NCBI GenBank assembly: GCA_002336675.1
Contig: DDEI01000044.1
Coordinates: 1-24,305 of the forward strand
DNA from: Flavobacteriales bacterium UBA1958
GTDB lineage: Bacteria > Bacteroidota > Bacteroidia > Flavobacteriales_D > Sanyastnellaceae
Length of the DNA stretch: 24,305 nt
Reading direction: 5' to 3'
In this document: piece by piece, positions 6,895 to 13,897 of the stretch
Position numbering within the stretch: the stretch's first letter is position 1
How the letters are laid out: each line of letters opens with the position of its first letter
Position numbers and translations under genes: made by a program
Notes under the pieces: model-generated
Told to the model about the DNA's origin: nothing
What the model saw: only the letters and a program-made list of their open reading frames with translations
Databases searched by the model: none

Positions 6895-8259
6895 TTATAG
6901 AGCCCCTCTACTTTTAACTTCCAGATACTTATTTATTACATCTGCTGTAAGTGTTTCTGTAGTAACTGAGATATTCAAAATTCCATGTCTATCAAGCTCA
7001 GCATGAATCAAAGATTTTTCACGACCTACTTTTTTAGCCAATGTTTGGTCATAAATATCATGGAGATTCTTAGCTGGTTTTTTACCAAAATCTGTAAGCT
7101 CAGTGTTCTCAAAGATAACCACCAGTAGGAGGTGTCTCTTAGATATAGCCAGTAATTGGGCCATCACTCGCTGTAATGAATAAATACTCTCGAAGTTAGT
7201 GTAGAGAATACAGAAGCTTCTTTTAGTGAGATGCTTTCTCGTGGAGTAAAATAGCAACTCATAGTTGGCCTCATTCGAGCTTTCATTTTGAGCGTAAAGG
7301 CTTTTAAGCATAGATTTTAATTGAGAGCTGCTGTTATTTGCCTCTAAAAATGTATTTACCTGCTTGTCGAAACTTATTAGCCCAGCCTTATCACTTTTTT
7401 TAAGAATGATATTAGAAAGAGCCAGAGCGGTATTGATAGAATGGTCCAGTAGAGTGAGTCCATTAAAAGGCATTTTCATACTTCTACTCGTATCTAGAAT
7501 TTGATACACGGGTTGAGAGCTTTCTTCTTGGTAGTGATTGGTCATAATATGACCAGTTCTAGCAGATGCCTTCCAGTTAATAGTTCTAGGATCATCTCCA
7601 GGTATATACTGCTTTATTTGCTCAAATTCAGAGCCGTGACCTAATCTTCTGGTTTTCTTAACTCCTTCATCATTACTTAATCTTTTAGAAGCATAGAGTT
7701 CAAATTTTTTCATTTGAATTACAGAAGGGTAGACATCTATTTTCTCATCACGTTGCTGAGTAAGCCTTCGTTCTAAAAGAGGAAAGAACGTTTGCACAAA
7801 AATGTAATTATTACCAAACGTGTAAATGCCTCTTGCGATGGGTCTTATAGAATATTCTATTTCTTTAGTTGACTGAGATAATAGAGTCAGAGTATGAGTA
7901 GAATTTCTTATCCCTAGTTGATAGGGAAGCGATTCAGTGAGGGTGATATTTAATTTGAGTGGACTTTTGTTCGTTATTTTTAAACCTATTTTCTGGTTTT
8001 CTCCCAGGGATAAAATTTCAGGTAAAACCCTTTCAGCGGTTACACTTATTCTCGTGAAGAAAAGAAGTACAAACTGGATTAGAAGAGTAAATCCAGCCAT
8101 GGCCAATAGCACCAAGGAAACAGCCCATAGAAACTCAAAAGAGAAGCTCAGAGCCATTAATAAAGCAGCAAAACCGCCTATATAGAATAGGTTCGAATGA
8201 AGGTAAAGCTGAGTGCCCCCATTGTACATGTTTTTTATGATAGAAGTAATGAATTTCAC
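6895..8259 (-). CDS. DUF58 domain protein with vWA-like fold (MoxR partner)
   Basis: 454 residues. Two N-terminal membrane helices (about 24-40 and 45-68) anchor it, followed by a beta-rich extension and the DUF58 core. The DUF58 signature G-S-E-F-E-Q-I-K-Q-Y-I-P-G-D-D-P-R-T-I-N-W-K-A-S-A-R appears at 209-234 (written singly). A metal-ion-dependent adhesion site-like D-T-S-R-S (256-260) marks the start of the vWA-like fold. Proteins of this kind are regularly encoded next to MoxR AAA+ ATPases and are thought to act with them in metal insertion or assembly of envelope or redox complexes. The start codon is GTG at 8259, sharing one base with the TAG stop of the MoxR gene (TAGTG), so translation is probably coupled. 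Last clear member of the operon. Family firm, role inferred. Confidence 0.9.
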   Translation of the reverse strand: MKFITSIIKNMYNGGTQLYLHSNLFYIGGFAALLMALSFSFEFLWAVSLVLLAMAGFTLLIQFVLLFFTRISVTAERVLPEILSLGENQKIGLKITNKSPLKLNITLTESLPYQLGIRNSTHTLTLLSQSTKEIEYSIRPIARGIYTFGNNYIFVQTFFPLLERRLTQQRDEKIDVYPSVIQMKKFELYASKRLSNDEGVKKTRRLGHGSEFEQIKQYIPGDDPRTINWKASARTGHIMTNHYQEESSQPVYQILDTSRSMKMPFNGLTLLDHSINTALALSNIILKKSDKAGLISFDKQVNTFLEANNSSSQLKSMLKSLYAQNESSNEANYELLFYSTRKHLTKRSFCILYTNFESIYSLQRVMAQLLAISKRHLLLVVIFENTELTDFGKKPAKNLHDIYDQTLAKKVGREKSLIHAELDRHGILNISVTTETLTADVINKYLEVKSRGAL

Positions 8260-9341
8260 TATCTAGGAACTTCTATTTTAGCTGTTAGATCATTTATAAC
8301 ATCTTCAGTAGTTTTTCCTTCCAGTTCTTTCTCGGCACTAAGTAATATTCTGTGGTTTAATACTGGAGAAGCCACAGATATAATGTCCTCAGGTGTTACG
8401 AAAGCTCTCCCTCTAATAGCAGCTAAGGCCTTCGCACTTTTTAAAATAGCTAAAGAAGCTCTAGGGCTAGCACCTAAATAAAGGTCACCGTTATTACGCG
8501 TACTATTTACGAGCTTAGCTATGTATGCTATAAGCTCTGAACTGATATGCAGATTCTCTACTATCTCAGAACATTTTTTAAGGTTATCTACAGACAGAAC
8601 TGCAGTTATATCATTTACTTTTTTCTGTCCAAAATCGTTTTTAAAACGCTCTAAAATTTTGGCCTCATCTTCTAAAGATGGGTAACTTAGTTTAAGTTTA
8701 AAGAGAAATCTATCCAGCTGTGCCTCAGGTAATTTATAAGTTCCTTCTTGGTCTATAGGGTTTTGCGTAGCAATAACAAAAAGAGGATAACCCATTTTAT
8801 AGGTGTGATTATCTGTAGTCACTTGGCGCTCTTCCATCACCTCGAAAAGTGCTGCTTGTGTTTTAGCTGGAGCTCTGTTAATTTCATCGATAAGAATAAA
8901 GTTTGAGAAAATAGGTCCCTTCCTAAACTCAAATTCAGCCGTCTTCATATTTAGAATAGATGTTCCTAGAATATCTGAAGGCATTAAATCTGGAGTAAAC
9001 TGTATTCTACTAAACTCACAGTCGAGTGTCTTAGCAGTAAGCTTTGCTAGAAGAGTCTTGGCTACACCTGGCACACCCTCTAATAACACATGTCCATTAC
9101 TAAGTAGGGCTGTAAGGAGCATTTCTATGGTTTCTTCTTGTCCTACCAGAACTTTCTTTAATTCCTGTTTAACCGCTTCTACAGTGTTCATCACGAAAAG
9201 CACTTCATCACTTGTTTTAGGCAGTTGTATTCCTCCAGCTTCAGAAACCTCTTCTAGGTTTTCGTTACGAGTAGAAGATTCATTTTCTAAAGAAGAATTT
9301 TCGGTATTCTTCTCTTCTGGAATGTTGTTTTCTTCGTTCAT
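8259..9341 (-). CDS. MoxR-family AAA+ ATPase
   Basis: A 360-residue soluble ATPase. Walker A is G-V-P-G-V-A-K-T (89-96), Walker B is F-I-L-I-D-E-I-N-R-A (148-157), sensor 1 lies in V-I-A-T-Q-N-P (about 192-198), and the arginine-finger region L-P-E-A-Q-L-D-R-F-L-F follows. The C-terminal helical lid with G-A-S-P-R-A (sensor 2) is present. The K-T-Q-A-A-L-F-E-V-M-E-E-R-Q-V-T stretch (from about 160) is diagnostic of MoxR. The first 45 residues are an unusually long Asn/Glu/Ser-rich disordered leader not needed for the fold. MoxR proteins act as chaperone-like ATPases with vWA partners, here the DUF58 protein encoded immediately downstream. The ATG at 9341 directly follows the TAA of the DUF4350 gene (TAAATG). 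Confidence 0.95.
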   Translation of the reverse strand: MNEENNIPEEKNTENSSLENESSTRNENLEEVSEAGGIQLPKTSDEVLFVMNTVEAVKQELKKVLVGQEETIEMLLTALLSNGHVLLEGVPGVAKTLLAKLTAKTLDCEFSRIQFTPDLMPSDILGTSILNMKTAEFEFRKGPIFSNFILIDEINRAPAKTQAALFEVMEERQVTTDNHTYKMGYPLFVIATQNPIDQEGTYKLPEAQLDRFLFKLKLSYPSLEDEAKILERFKNDFGQKKVNDITAVLSVDNLKKCSEIVENLHISSELIAYIAKLVNSTRNNGDLYLGASPRASLAILKSAKALAAIRGRAFVTPEDIISVASPVLNHRILLSAEKELEGKTTEDVINDLTAKIEVPR

Positions 9342-10670
9342 TTATTTGCAGTTTAAGTAAAATGATTCTAATGCTTTATAAAGCCCTGTTAAACCTTTAG
9401 ATTTAGAATCATCACCAAAATTTATTTTAAATTCTTTATCGAAAATAGCAAAGACATCTACCTCAGTAATGCCGGAGTTTTTAGCTATGAGCGGTATAAG
9501 TTCTTCTTTTTTTAGTGTGGTATTTAGTCTATACTTATTTCTTAGATAGTGCCTGAAATTGGCCATCATTTCTTCTGCTAAAACAGTGTGGTCTTTTGCG
9601 CTCAAGTAAAAACTGCTTAGTGCTTTTACATAATTCACAGAGGTGTTTTTAGGTGAATTGAAATACGGTATAATTGGCAGCCTTCTTTTGAATGAAAATA
9701 AGACGTAGAGCAGGCTAAAAATAAGTATAGTGTAAAAAGTCCATTTTAAACTTTTATGCTTCAGTATGAATGTTAGCGGAGAAGTGCTGTTTCCACTATT
9801 ACCAGAAGTTAAGGGGCTGTAATGCTGGTTATAGTAGACGTGACCTTCATTAAAATCTTCTAAGATTCTATTGGCATAATTAAACCCTGAAGTTTCCTTA
9901 AAATAAATATTAGAAAATAGAATAGGATTTAGGTGCACATAAAGCGCTCCTTCTCCATAATTCATACTGAAGTAATAGATTAAAGAATCGTTTAAAACCG
10001 AAATAGGAGTGAAGTCTTCCTCAGTGTTATAATCGTTAAAAATAACATTGTCCAGTCCATGCCAAGTGAATTCTTCTAGGGAGTCTTTTTGAATAAATTT
10101 AAACGTGTAATTAATAGTATCTTGATCTAGAAATTTAACTTGAGCTACGGAGTCTACCAAATAAAGATTATGTGATTCCTCGTCATCCTTATCTGAATTA
10201 GACACGTCTATCTGGGAATTAGCGAAAGAAAAAGAGTTGGTCTTAGATTCCTGCTTAGGGGCGATTATCTCTGAGTAAGTAACCTCAAAATCGACACCCG
10301 TAATTTCTTCTATAAGGTTCTCTGGTATGATATCACTGCTAAAAAAGGCAGTATTTCCTCTTTCTATAAACCCTAAAAGTTTCTCTATATGATCTTCACT
10401 TAGTTTAATTCCATCTTCCACATAGACCATAGTTCCATAGCCAGAGTCTGCTGCCAAATCGAATTGCGCACTCTTTTTTATCAGTTCGAAATCATCCTTA
10501 AATGTTTTGGATAATACATCTCTGAAAAAACCGAGGTCATAAGGCTGGTAACTGTCCTCTCTCAGGTTTACATCCCATTCGTAGGATTTAGTTCTGTTTA
10601 CTACGTAAAAGATAATCCCCACCAAAAGAGTTATTAATACTAGAGCCGTTATGTAGTTCTTCTGATTCAA
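9342..10670 (-). CDS. DUF4350 domain-containing membrane protein
   Basis: 442 residues with one helix near the N-terminus (about 8-24) and a second at about 310-327, so residues 25-309 lie outside the cytoplasm and 328-442 inside (topology inferred). The outer part matches the DUF4350 pattern: Y-Q-P-Y-D-L-G-F-F-R-D-V-L (41-53), then an alpha/beta region with G-N-T-A-F-F-S-S-D-I-I-P (105-116) that resembles a GATase-like fold. The inner part, with a helical L-A-E-E-M-M-A-N-F-R-H-Y-L-R region, resembles tails seen in Bacteroidota members of this operon type. The start is TTG at 10670-10668, overlapping the upstream TGA stop in a TTGA junction. No enzyme motif is evident. Presumed membrane partner of the MoxR/DUF58 pair. 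Confidence 0.82.
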   Translation of the reverse strand: MNQKNYITALVLITLLVGIIFYVVNRTKSYEWDVNLREDSYQPYDLGFFRDVLSKTFKDDFELIKKSAQFDLAADSGYGTMVYVEDGIKLSEDHIEKLLGFIERGNTAFFSSDIIPENLIEEITGVDFEVTYSEIIAPKQESKTNSFSFANSQIDVSNSDKDDEESHNLYLVDSVAQVKFLDQDTINYTFKFIQKDSLEEFTWHGLDNVIFNDYNTEEDFTPISVLNDSLIYYFSMNYGEGALYVHLNPILFSNIYFKETSGFNYANRILEDFNEGHVYYNQHYSPLTSGNSGNSTSPLTFILKHKSLKWTFYTILIFSLLYVLFSFKRRLPIIPYFNSPKNTSVNYVKALSSFYLSAKDHTVLAEEMMANFRHYLRNKYRLNTTLKKEELIPLIAKNSGITEVDVFAIFDKEFKINFGDDSKSKGLTGLYKALESFYLNCK

Positions 10671-11344
10671 TTAGCGGTCTTAGATTTCAGGTTATTGATA
10701 TGGCCAGCATACAAATCTAAAGTTTGAATTAGCGCAGAGTTAGAAAAGGAAGAAGAACCATACCATAAATTCTCGAAAATTAGTTTACAGTAACTAAACG
10801 AGTCTTTAAACGGGTTTCCTTCTAGCTCGTTCAGGTATTCATGATTGGTTTTTTGTTTTCTCCATTTAATGATTCCATTCTCGTCTAATAATCGGATGAT
10901 ATAAATAAAACTAAACCGAATAGCTAGCTTATAATCTCCCCCTAATTTAGCTTCATGAATATATTTTTCTAAATCATTATCGAATAAATTTTCTTCTATG
11001 GATTGAATATCATCTTCAGATAGACTGGTCATTCGAGTATTTAATTCTACACCAGGATTTTTAAGAACAGTGAATACAATGAAAAAGACCAGTGCACCTA
11101 TAATCAAGACCATTAAAGAATGGCTGACCCATGAAGGAATAGAGAAGTTAAATTCTTTATTGATCTTTGGGTTTTCACTCGTATTCGATTCTGCGGGGGT
11201 AACATCTCCTTTTTTCTCAAAGAAATTTTCACCTGCAACAGTATTTTCCCAAGCATCTCTATCTAGAGGTGTGTGTTGATTAAGTGCTGGCGTTGCAACG
11301 CTTAATAAAAAGCTAAAAATGATATATGTATAAAAGCGACTCAT
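10667..11344 (-). CDS. DUF4129 domain-containing membrane protein
   Basis: 225 residues. A cleavable or anchor signal (1-22, S-F-L-L-S-V-A-T-P-A-L-N-Q) leads to a short periplasmic stretch rich in Asn, Glu and Ser. One transmembrane helix (about 74-94) follows, then a cytoplasmic domain with the DUF4129 hallmark: paired helices G-D-Y-K-L-A-I-R-F-S-F-I-Y-I-I-R-L-L (136-153) and K-T-N-H-E-Y-L (165-171). DUF4129 is a C-terminal helical domain known from transglutaminase-like and MoxR-cluster proteins; its role is unknown. ATG at 11344 overlaps the SpoIIM-like stop in a classical ATGA junction, and its own TGA overlaps the TTG of the DUF4350 gene, so translation is probably coupled on both sides. 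Confidence 0.85.
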   Translation of the reverse strand: MSRFYTYIIFSFLLSVATPALNQHTPLDRDAWENTVAGENFFEKKGDVTPAESNTSENPKINKEFNFSIPSWVSHSLMVLIIGALVFFIVFTVLKNPGVELNTRMTSLSEDDIQSIEENLFDNDLEKYIHEAKLGGDYKLAIRFSFIYIIRLLDENGIIKWRKQKTNHEYLNELEGNPFKDSFSYCKLIFENLWYGSSSFSNSALIQTLDLYAGHINNLKSKTAN

Positions 11345-13116
11345 GAATTTAGAGAGTGATTCATTCGTAAATTTTTAATCTTGGTTAGGAGCTCTGCGGC
11401 CGTCTTCGTCTCTTCTTGTGAGTGTTTGAAATAGTAAAATCCTGCTGCGGAAAATAAATGTGTGAGAATAGGAATGCTTAATGAAGCTGCATAAAAAACC
11501 ACGTAGCTGACAAATGCTCTTAGCTCTTCATCTTCAAATAAGATAAGATATACATCTTCTAAAACCAGTGTATTAAAGAGGGCCATAAGTATAAACACTA
11601 CGGCGCTTAATAATCCTAGAAAACCAAACAATAAGTAGGCTGAGCCCATAGACTCTTTGAGTATTTTTTTAGGGATTTCTATCCTTTTCCCATAACTATT
11701 GGCAGCTAAAAGGGATAAAATAGGATAGGTCATTACCAGTAAAAACCAGAAGTAGGAATTTAGAAGGGGTAAGAAAATTAATCCAGCCAAGAGGAGCTTA
11801 TAAATACTGAAAACCGCACTAATTTTTTTCTTCGATACCAAGCTGTGAATCATCAAACTGCTAATTATCGCAAATAAAGATAATATGGCGTATGAAAGAA
11901 TACTATGAGTATTCATCCACATAATGATAAATTGGTCTTCTTCAAATAAGTCAGAACGAAACGGAGTCGATTCGAAAATCTCAGAGGTGATAAAGTAAGA
12001 TATGGCTATTCCGAAAACTAGAGACAGAGATAAGAGCATAGGCTTATTAATAACACTTACGAATGACAACCGAACCAACTGTGGTAACTTAAATATCCGC
12101 CCTTTTTTAAAGGCTATATCGATAGACTTTTCTACTGGAATAGGGTCGGCTAATTTTTCTTTATTCTGAGCAGCTATTTTTCTAGGATACCAGCCGAAAT
12201 AGAATAGAATAAATAACAGGGAAACTAAGATTACAGCGATTCTTACAGCTGCAGAAGCATCCGTGTCTCGAGTAATAAACCCTTCAATGAAACCAGCTAT
12301 AATAAATAGCGGGACAGTACCTAGAAATATCATTAATCCACGCTGTCCTGAGATTTTAAACGATTGTAATCGAGTATAACTCCCGGTAAACACGAGCCCT
12401 TTACCTAGTGTGAGTCCTGCAGCTCCAGCTATTATTATGGCAGATATTTCTATGGTTCCGTGCTGCCATATAGTAAGAAAAGATTCCCAGAATAGTCCTT
12501 CCTGAATAAAGAAGTACTGGAATGCACCAACCATAATACCATTGTATAAGAGGATGTAAACAGAACCAATAGCAGCCAGCACCCCGAAAATAAAAGTTCT
12601 AAACGCTACCATGATATTATTCATAGTGATGCTAGCAAATCCATTTAATGCATTGAAATCTTTATAGACGGCCATAGGGTCGTCGTTTTCTATGTTGGAG
12701 ATAGTCATCTCCACATAACCATTACCTAAAATGATCCGAGCAAATTCTGGCTCATAAATACTGCTTAATACTCCAATTCCGAAAGCCAGAGCAAAGATTA
12801 AAAATGAAACGGTAAAAGCTCTTCTAGCTCTATAGATCTCCAATGGAAGCGTCTGAGTCCAGAAATTCATAAACTGACTCCATGGAGTTCGCTGATTTTT
12901 GTAAATTTTAGAAAGTAAGATTTGAGAGACCCCATCTAGATATTTTCTAACCATCCTATTCGGGTAGTATGTTCTGGCGTAAGAAAGATCATCAGTAATC
13001 TGAATGAATAATTTACTCGTACGTTCAGGGTTCTTACGGTCTAGTTTTAAGTCTTCTTCAAAGTTTTTCCACTTTTTCTCGCTTTGTTTTATAAATTGGC
13101 TTTCTTTCAAGGACAA
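11341..13116 (-). CDS. SpoIIM-like (DUF95) membrane protein with extra C-terminal membrane domain
   Basis: 591 residues. An N-terminal cytoplasmic helical region (1-95) ends in a Tyr/Arg-rich segment typical of this family. The SpoIIM-like membrane domain (about 98-312) contains the conserved F-L-T-I-W-Q-H-G-T-I-E-I-S-A-I-I-I-A-G-A-A-G (213-234, written singly) with His219 and Glu223. In sporulating Firmicutes SpoIIM is part of the engulfment machinery; in Bacteroidota it marks the MoxR envelope operon and has nothing to do with spores. Residues about 330-591 add a second domain with five or six further helices, making the protein almost twice the length I expect for the stand-alone form (about 320-330). 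Two TTG starts are possible: 13116 and 13110. The latter gives M-K-E-S-Q-F-I-K-Q, closer to relatives. First gene of the operon. Confidence 0.87.
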   Translation of the reverse strand: MSLKESQFIKQSEKKWKNFEEDLKLDRKNPERTSKLFIQITDDLSYARTYYPNRMVRKYLDGVSQILLSKIYKNQRTPWSQFMNFWTQTLPLEIYRARRAFTVSFLIFALAFGIGVLSSIYEPEFARIILGNGYVEMTISNIENDDPMAVYKDFNALNGFASITMNNIMVAFRTFIFGVLAAIGSVYILLYNGIMVGAFQYFFIQEGLFWESFLTIWQHGTIEISAIIIAGAAGLTLGKGLVFTGSYTRLQSFKISGQRGLMIFLGTVPLFIIAGFIEGFITRDTDASAAVRIAVILVSLLFILFYFGWYPRKIAAQNKEKLADPIPVEKSIDIAFKKGRIFKLPQLVRLSFVSVINKPMLLSLSLVFGIAISYFITSEIFESTPFRSDLFEEDQFIIMWMNTHSILSYAILSLFAIISSLMIHSLVSKKKISAVFSIYKLLLAGLIFLPLLNSYFWFLLVMTYPILSLLAANSYGKRIEIPKKILKESMGSAYLLFGFLGLLSAVVFILMALFNTLVLEDVYLILFEDEELRAFVSYVVFYAASLSIPILTHLFSAAGFYYFKHSQEETKTAAELLTKIKNLRMNHSLNS

Positions 13117-13151
13117 ACTTTAATGAAGTTGAAATTTAGCGATTTTATGCA

Positions 13152-13862
13152 ATGAAAAAAATACAAATTGATACTACTCAAAACGTCAGTATTCAGTACC
13201 AACTTGCAGGTACTTCAGAAAGGATGTTGGCATTGGTAATTGACGTTATAGCTCTCTCAATATCATCATGGTTGATTAGTTTGATTTTTATGTCAACTTT
13301 TCCTTTATTCGCTGAAGTCCTGTTATACATCTTGATCGGTATTTATAGTCCTTTACTAGAGACATTAAATAATGGACGGACTATAGGTAAAATGGCTATG
13401 AACCTAAAAGTGGTAAAGATTAATGGAGAACAAGCAGAGGCATTTGACTACCTTTCCCGTTGGAGTACTAAAGGTATAGAGGTCTACCTAACTTTGGGCT
13501 CATTAGGTGGATTAGTTTCTTATTTTTCACCATCAGGGCAGAGACTTGGAGATATTCTGGCTAATACAGTGGTAATAAAACAAGAGAAAGTAGGAAGGCT
13601 AAAACTATCTAGGGTAACAGACTTAACTAATTATGAGGGTTATGAGGCCAAGTATCCTCAGGTGCTAGAACTCAACGAAGATGATGTGGTTTTAATGCAC
13701 GAAACCTTGAGTAGGTATAAGAAACACAGAAACCAAGGGCATCAAGTCGCTTTAGAAGAATTAGTTAAATTTCTAAAAGAGAAATTAGATATTCATAAAG
13801 TATCTAATCCAGAACAATTAATTAAACAGCTCATAAAAGATTATGTGATTCTAACAAGGTAA
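13152..13862 (+). CDS. RDD family membrane protein
   Basis: 236 residues. The RDD domain (about 15-145) shows its defining residues: S-E-R-M-L-A-L-V-I-D-V-I-A-L (22-35, Arg24 and Asp31), N-G-R-T-I-G-K-M (74-81) and Q-R-L-G-D-I-L-A-N-T-V-V-I-K (130-143). Helices lie at about 27-46, 51-68 and 108-122, followed by a soluble C-terminal helical tail (150-236) that is predicted to be cytoplasmic. RDD proteins have been proposed as transporters or exchangers (a Na+/H+ role was reported for one), but most are uncharacterised. The gene is divergent from the SpoIIM-like gene, with 35 bases between their start codons, the typical placement in Bacteroidota MoxR clusters; it probably belongs to the same functional unit. 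ATG start. Confidence 0.88.
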   Translation: MKKIQIDTTQNVSIQYQLAGTSERMLALVIDVIALSISSWLISLIFMSTFPLFAEVLLYILIGIYSPLLETLNNGRTIGKMAMNLKVVKINGEQAEAFDYLSRWSTKGIEVYLTLGSLGGLVSYFSPSGQRLGDILANTVVIKQEKVGRLKLSRVTDLTNYEGYEAKYPQVLELNEDDVVLMHETLSRYKKHRNQGHQVALEELVKFLKEKLDIHKVSNPEQLIKQLIKDYVILTR

Positions 13863-13897
13863 GTATTCTATATATTTACCTTCTTAAATTTACATCT

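Noticed and set aside
8197..8481. Plus-strand open frame across the DUF58/MoxR junction
   Set aside because: It runs antisense to two firmly identified genes; its product resembles no family.
11341..13116. SpoIIM annotation taken as evidence of sporulation
   Set aside because: No other sporulation gene is present and the SpoIIM-like fold is a regular member of MoxR envelope operons in non-sporulating Bacteroidota.
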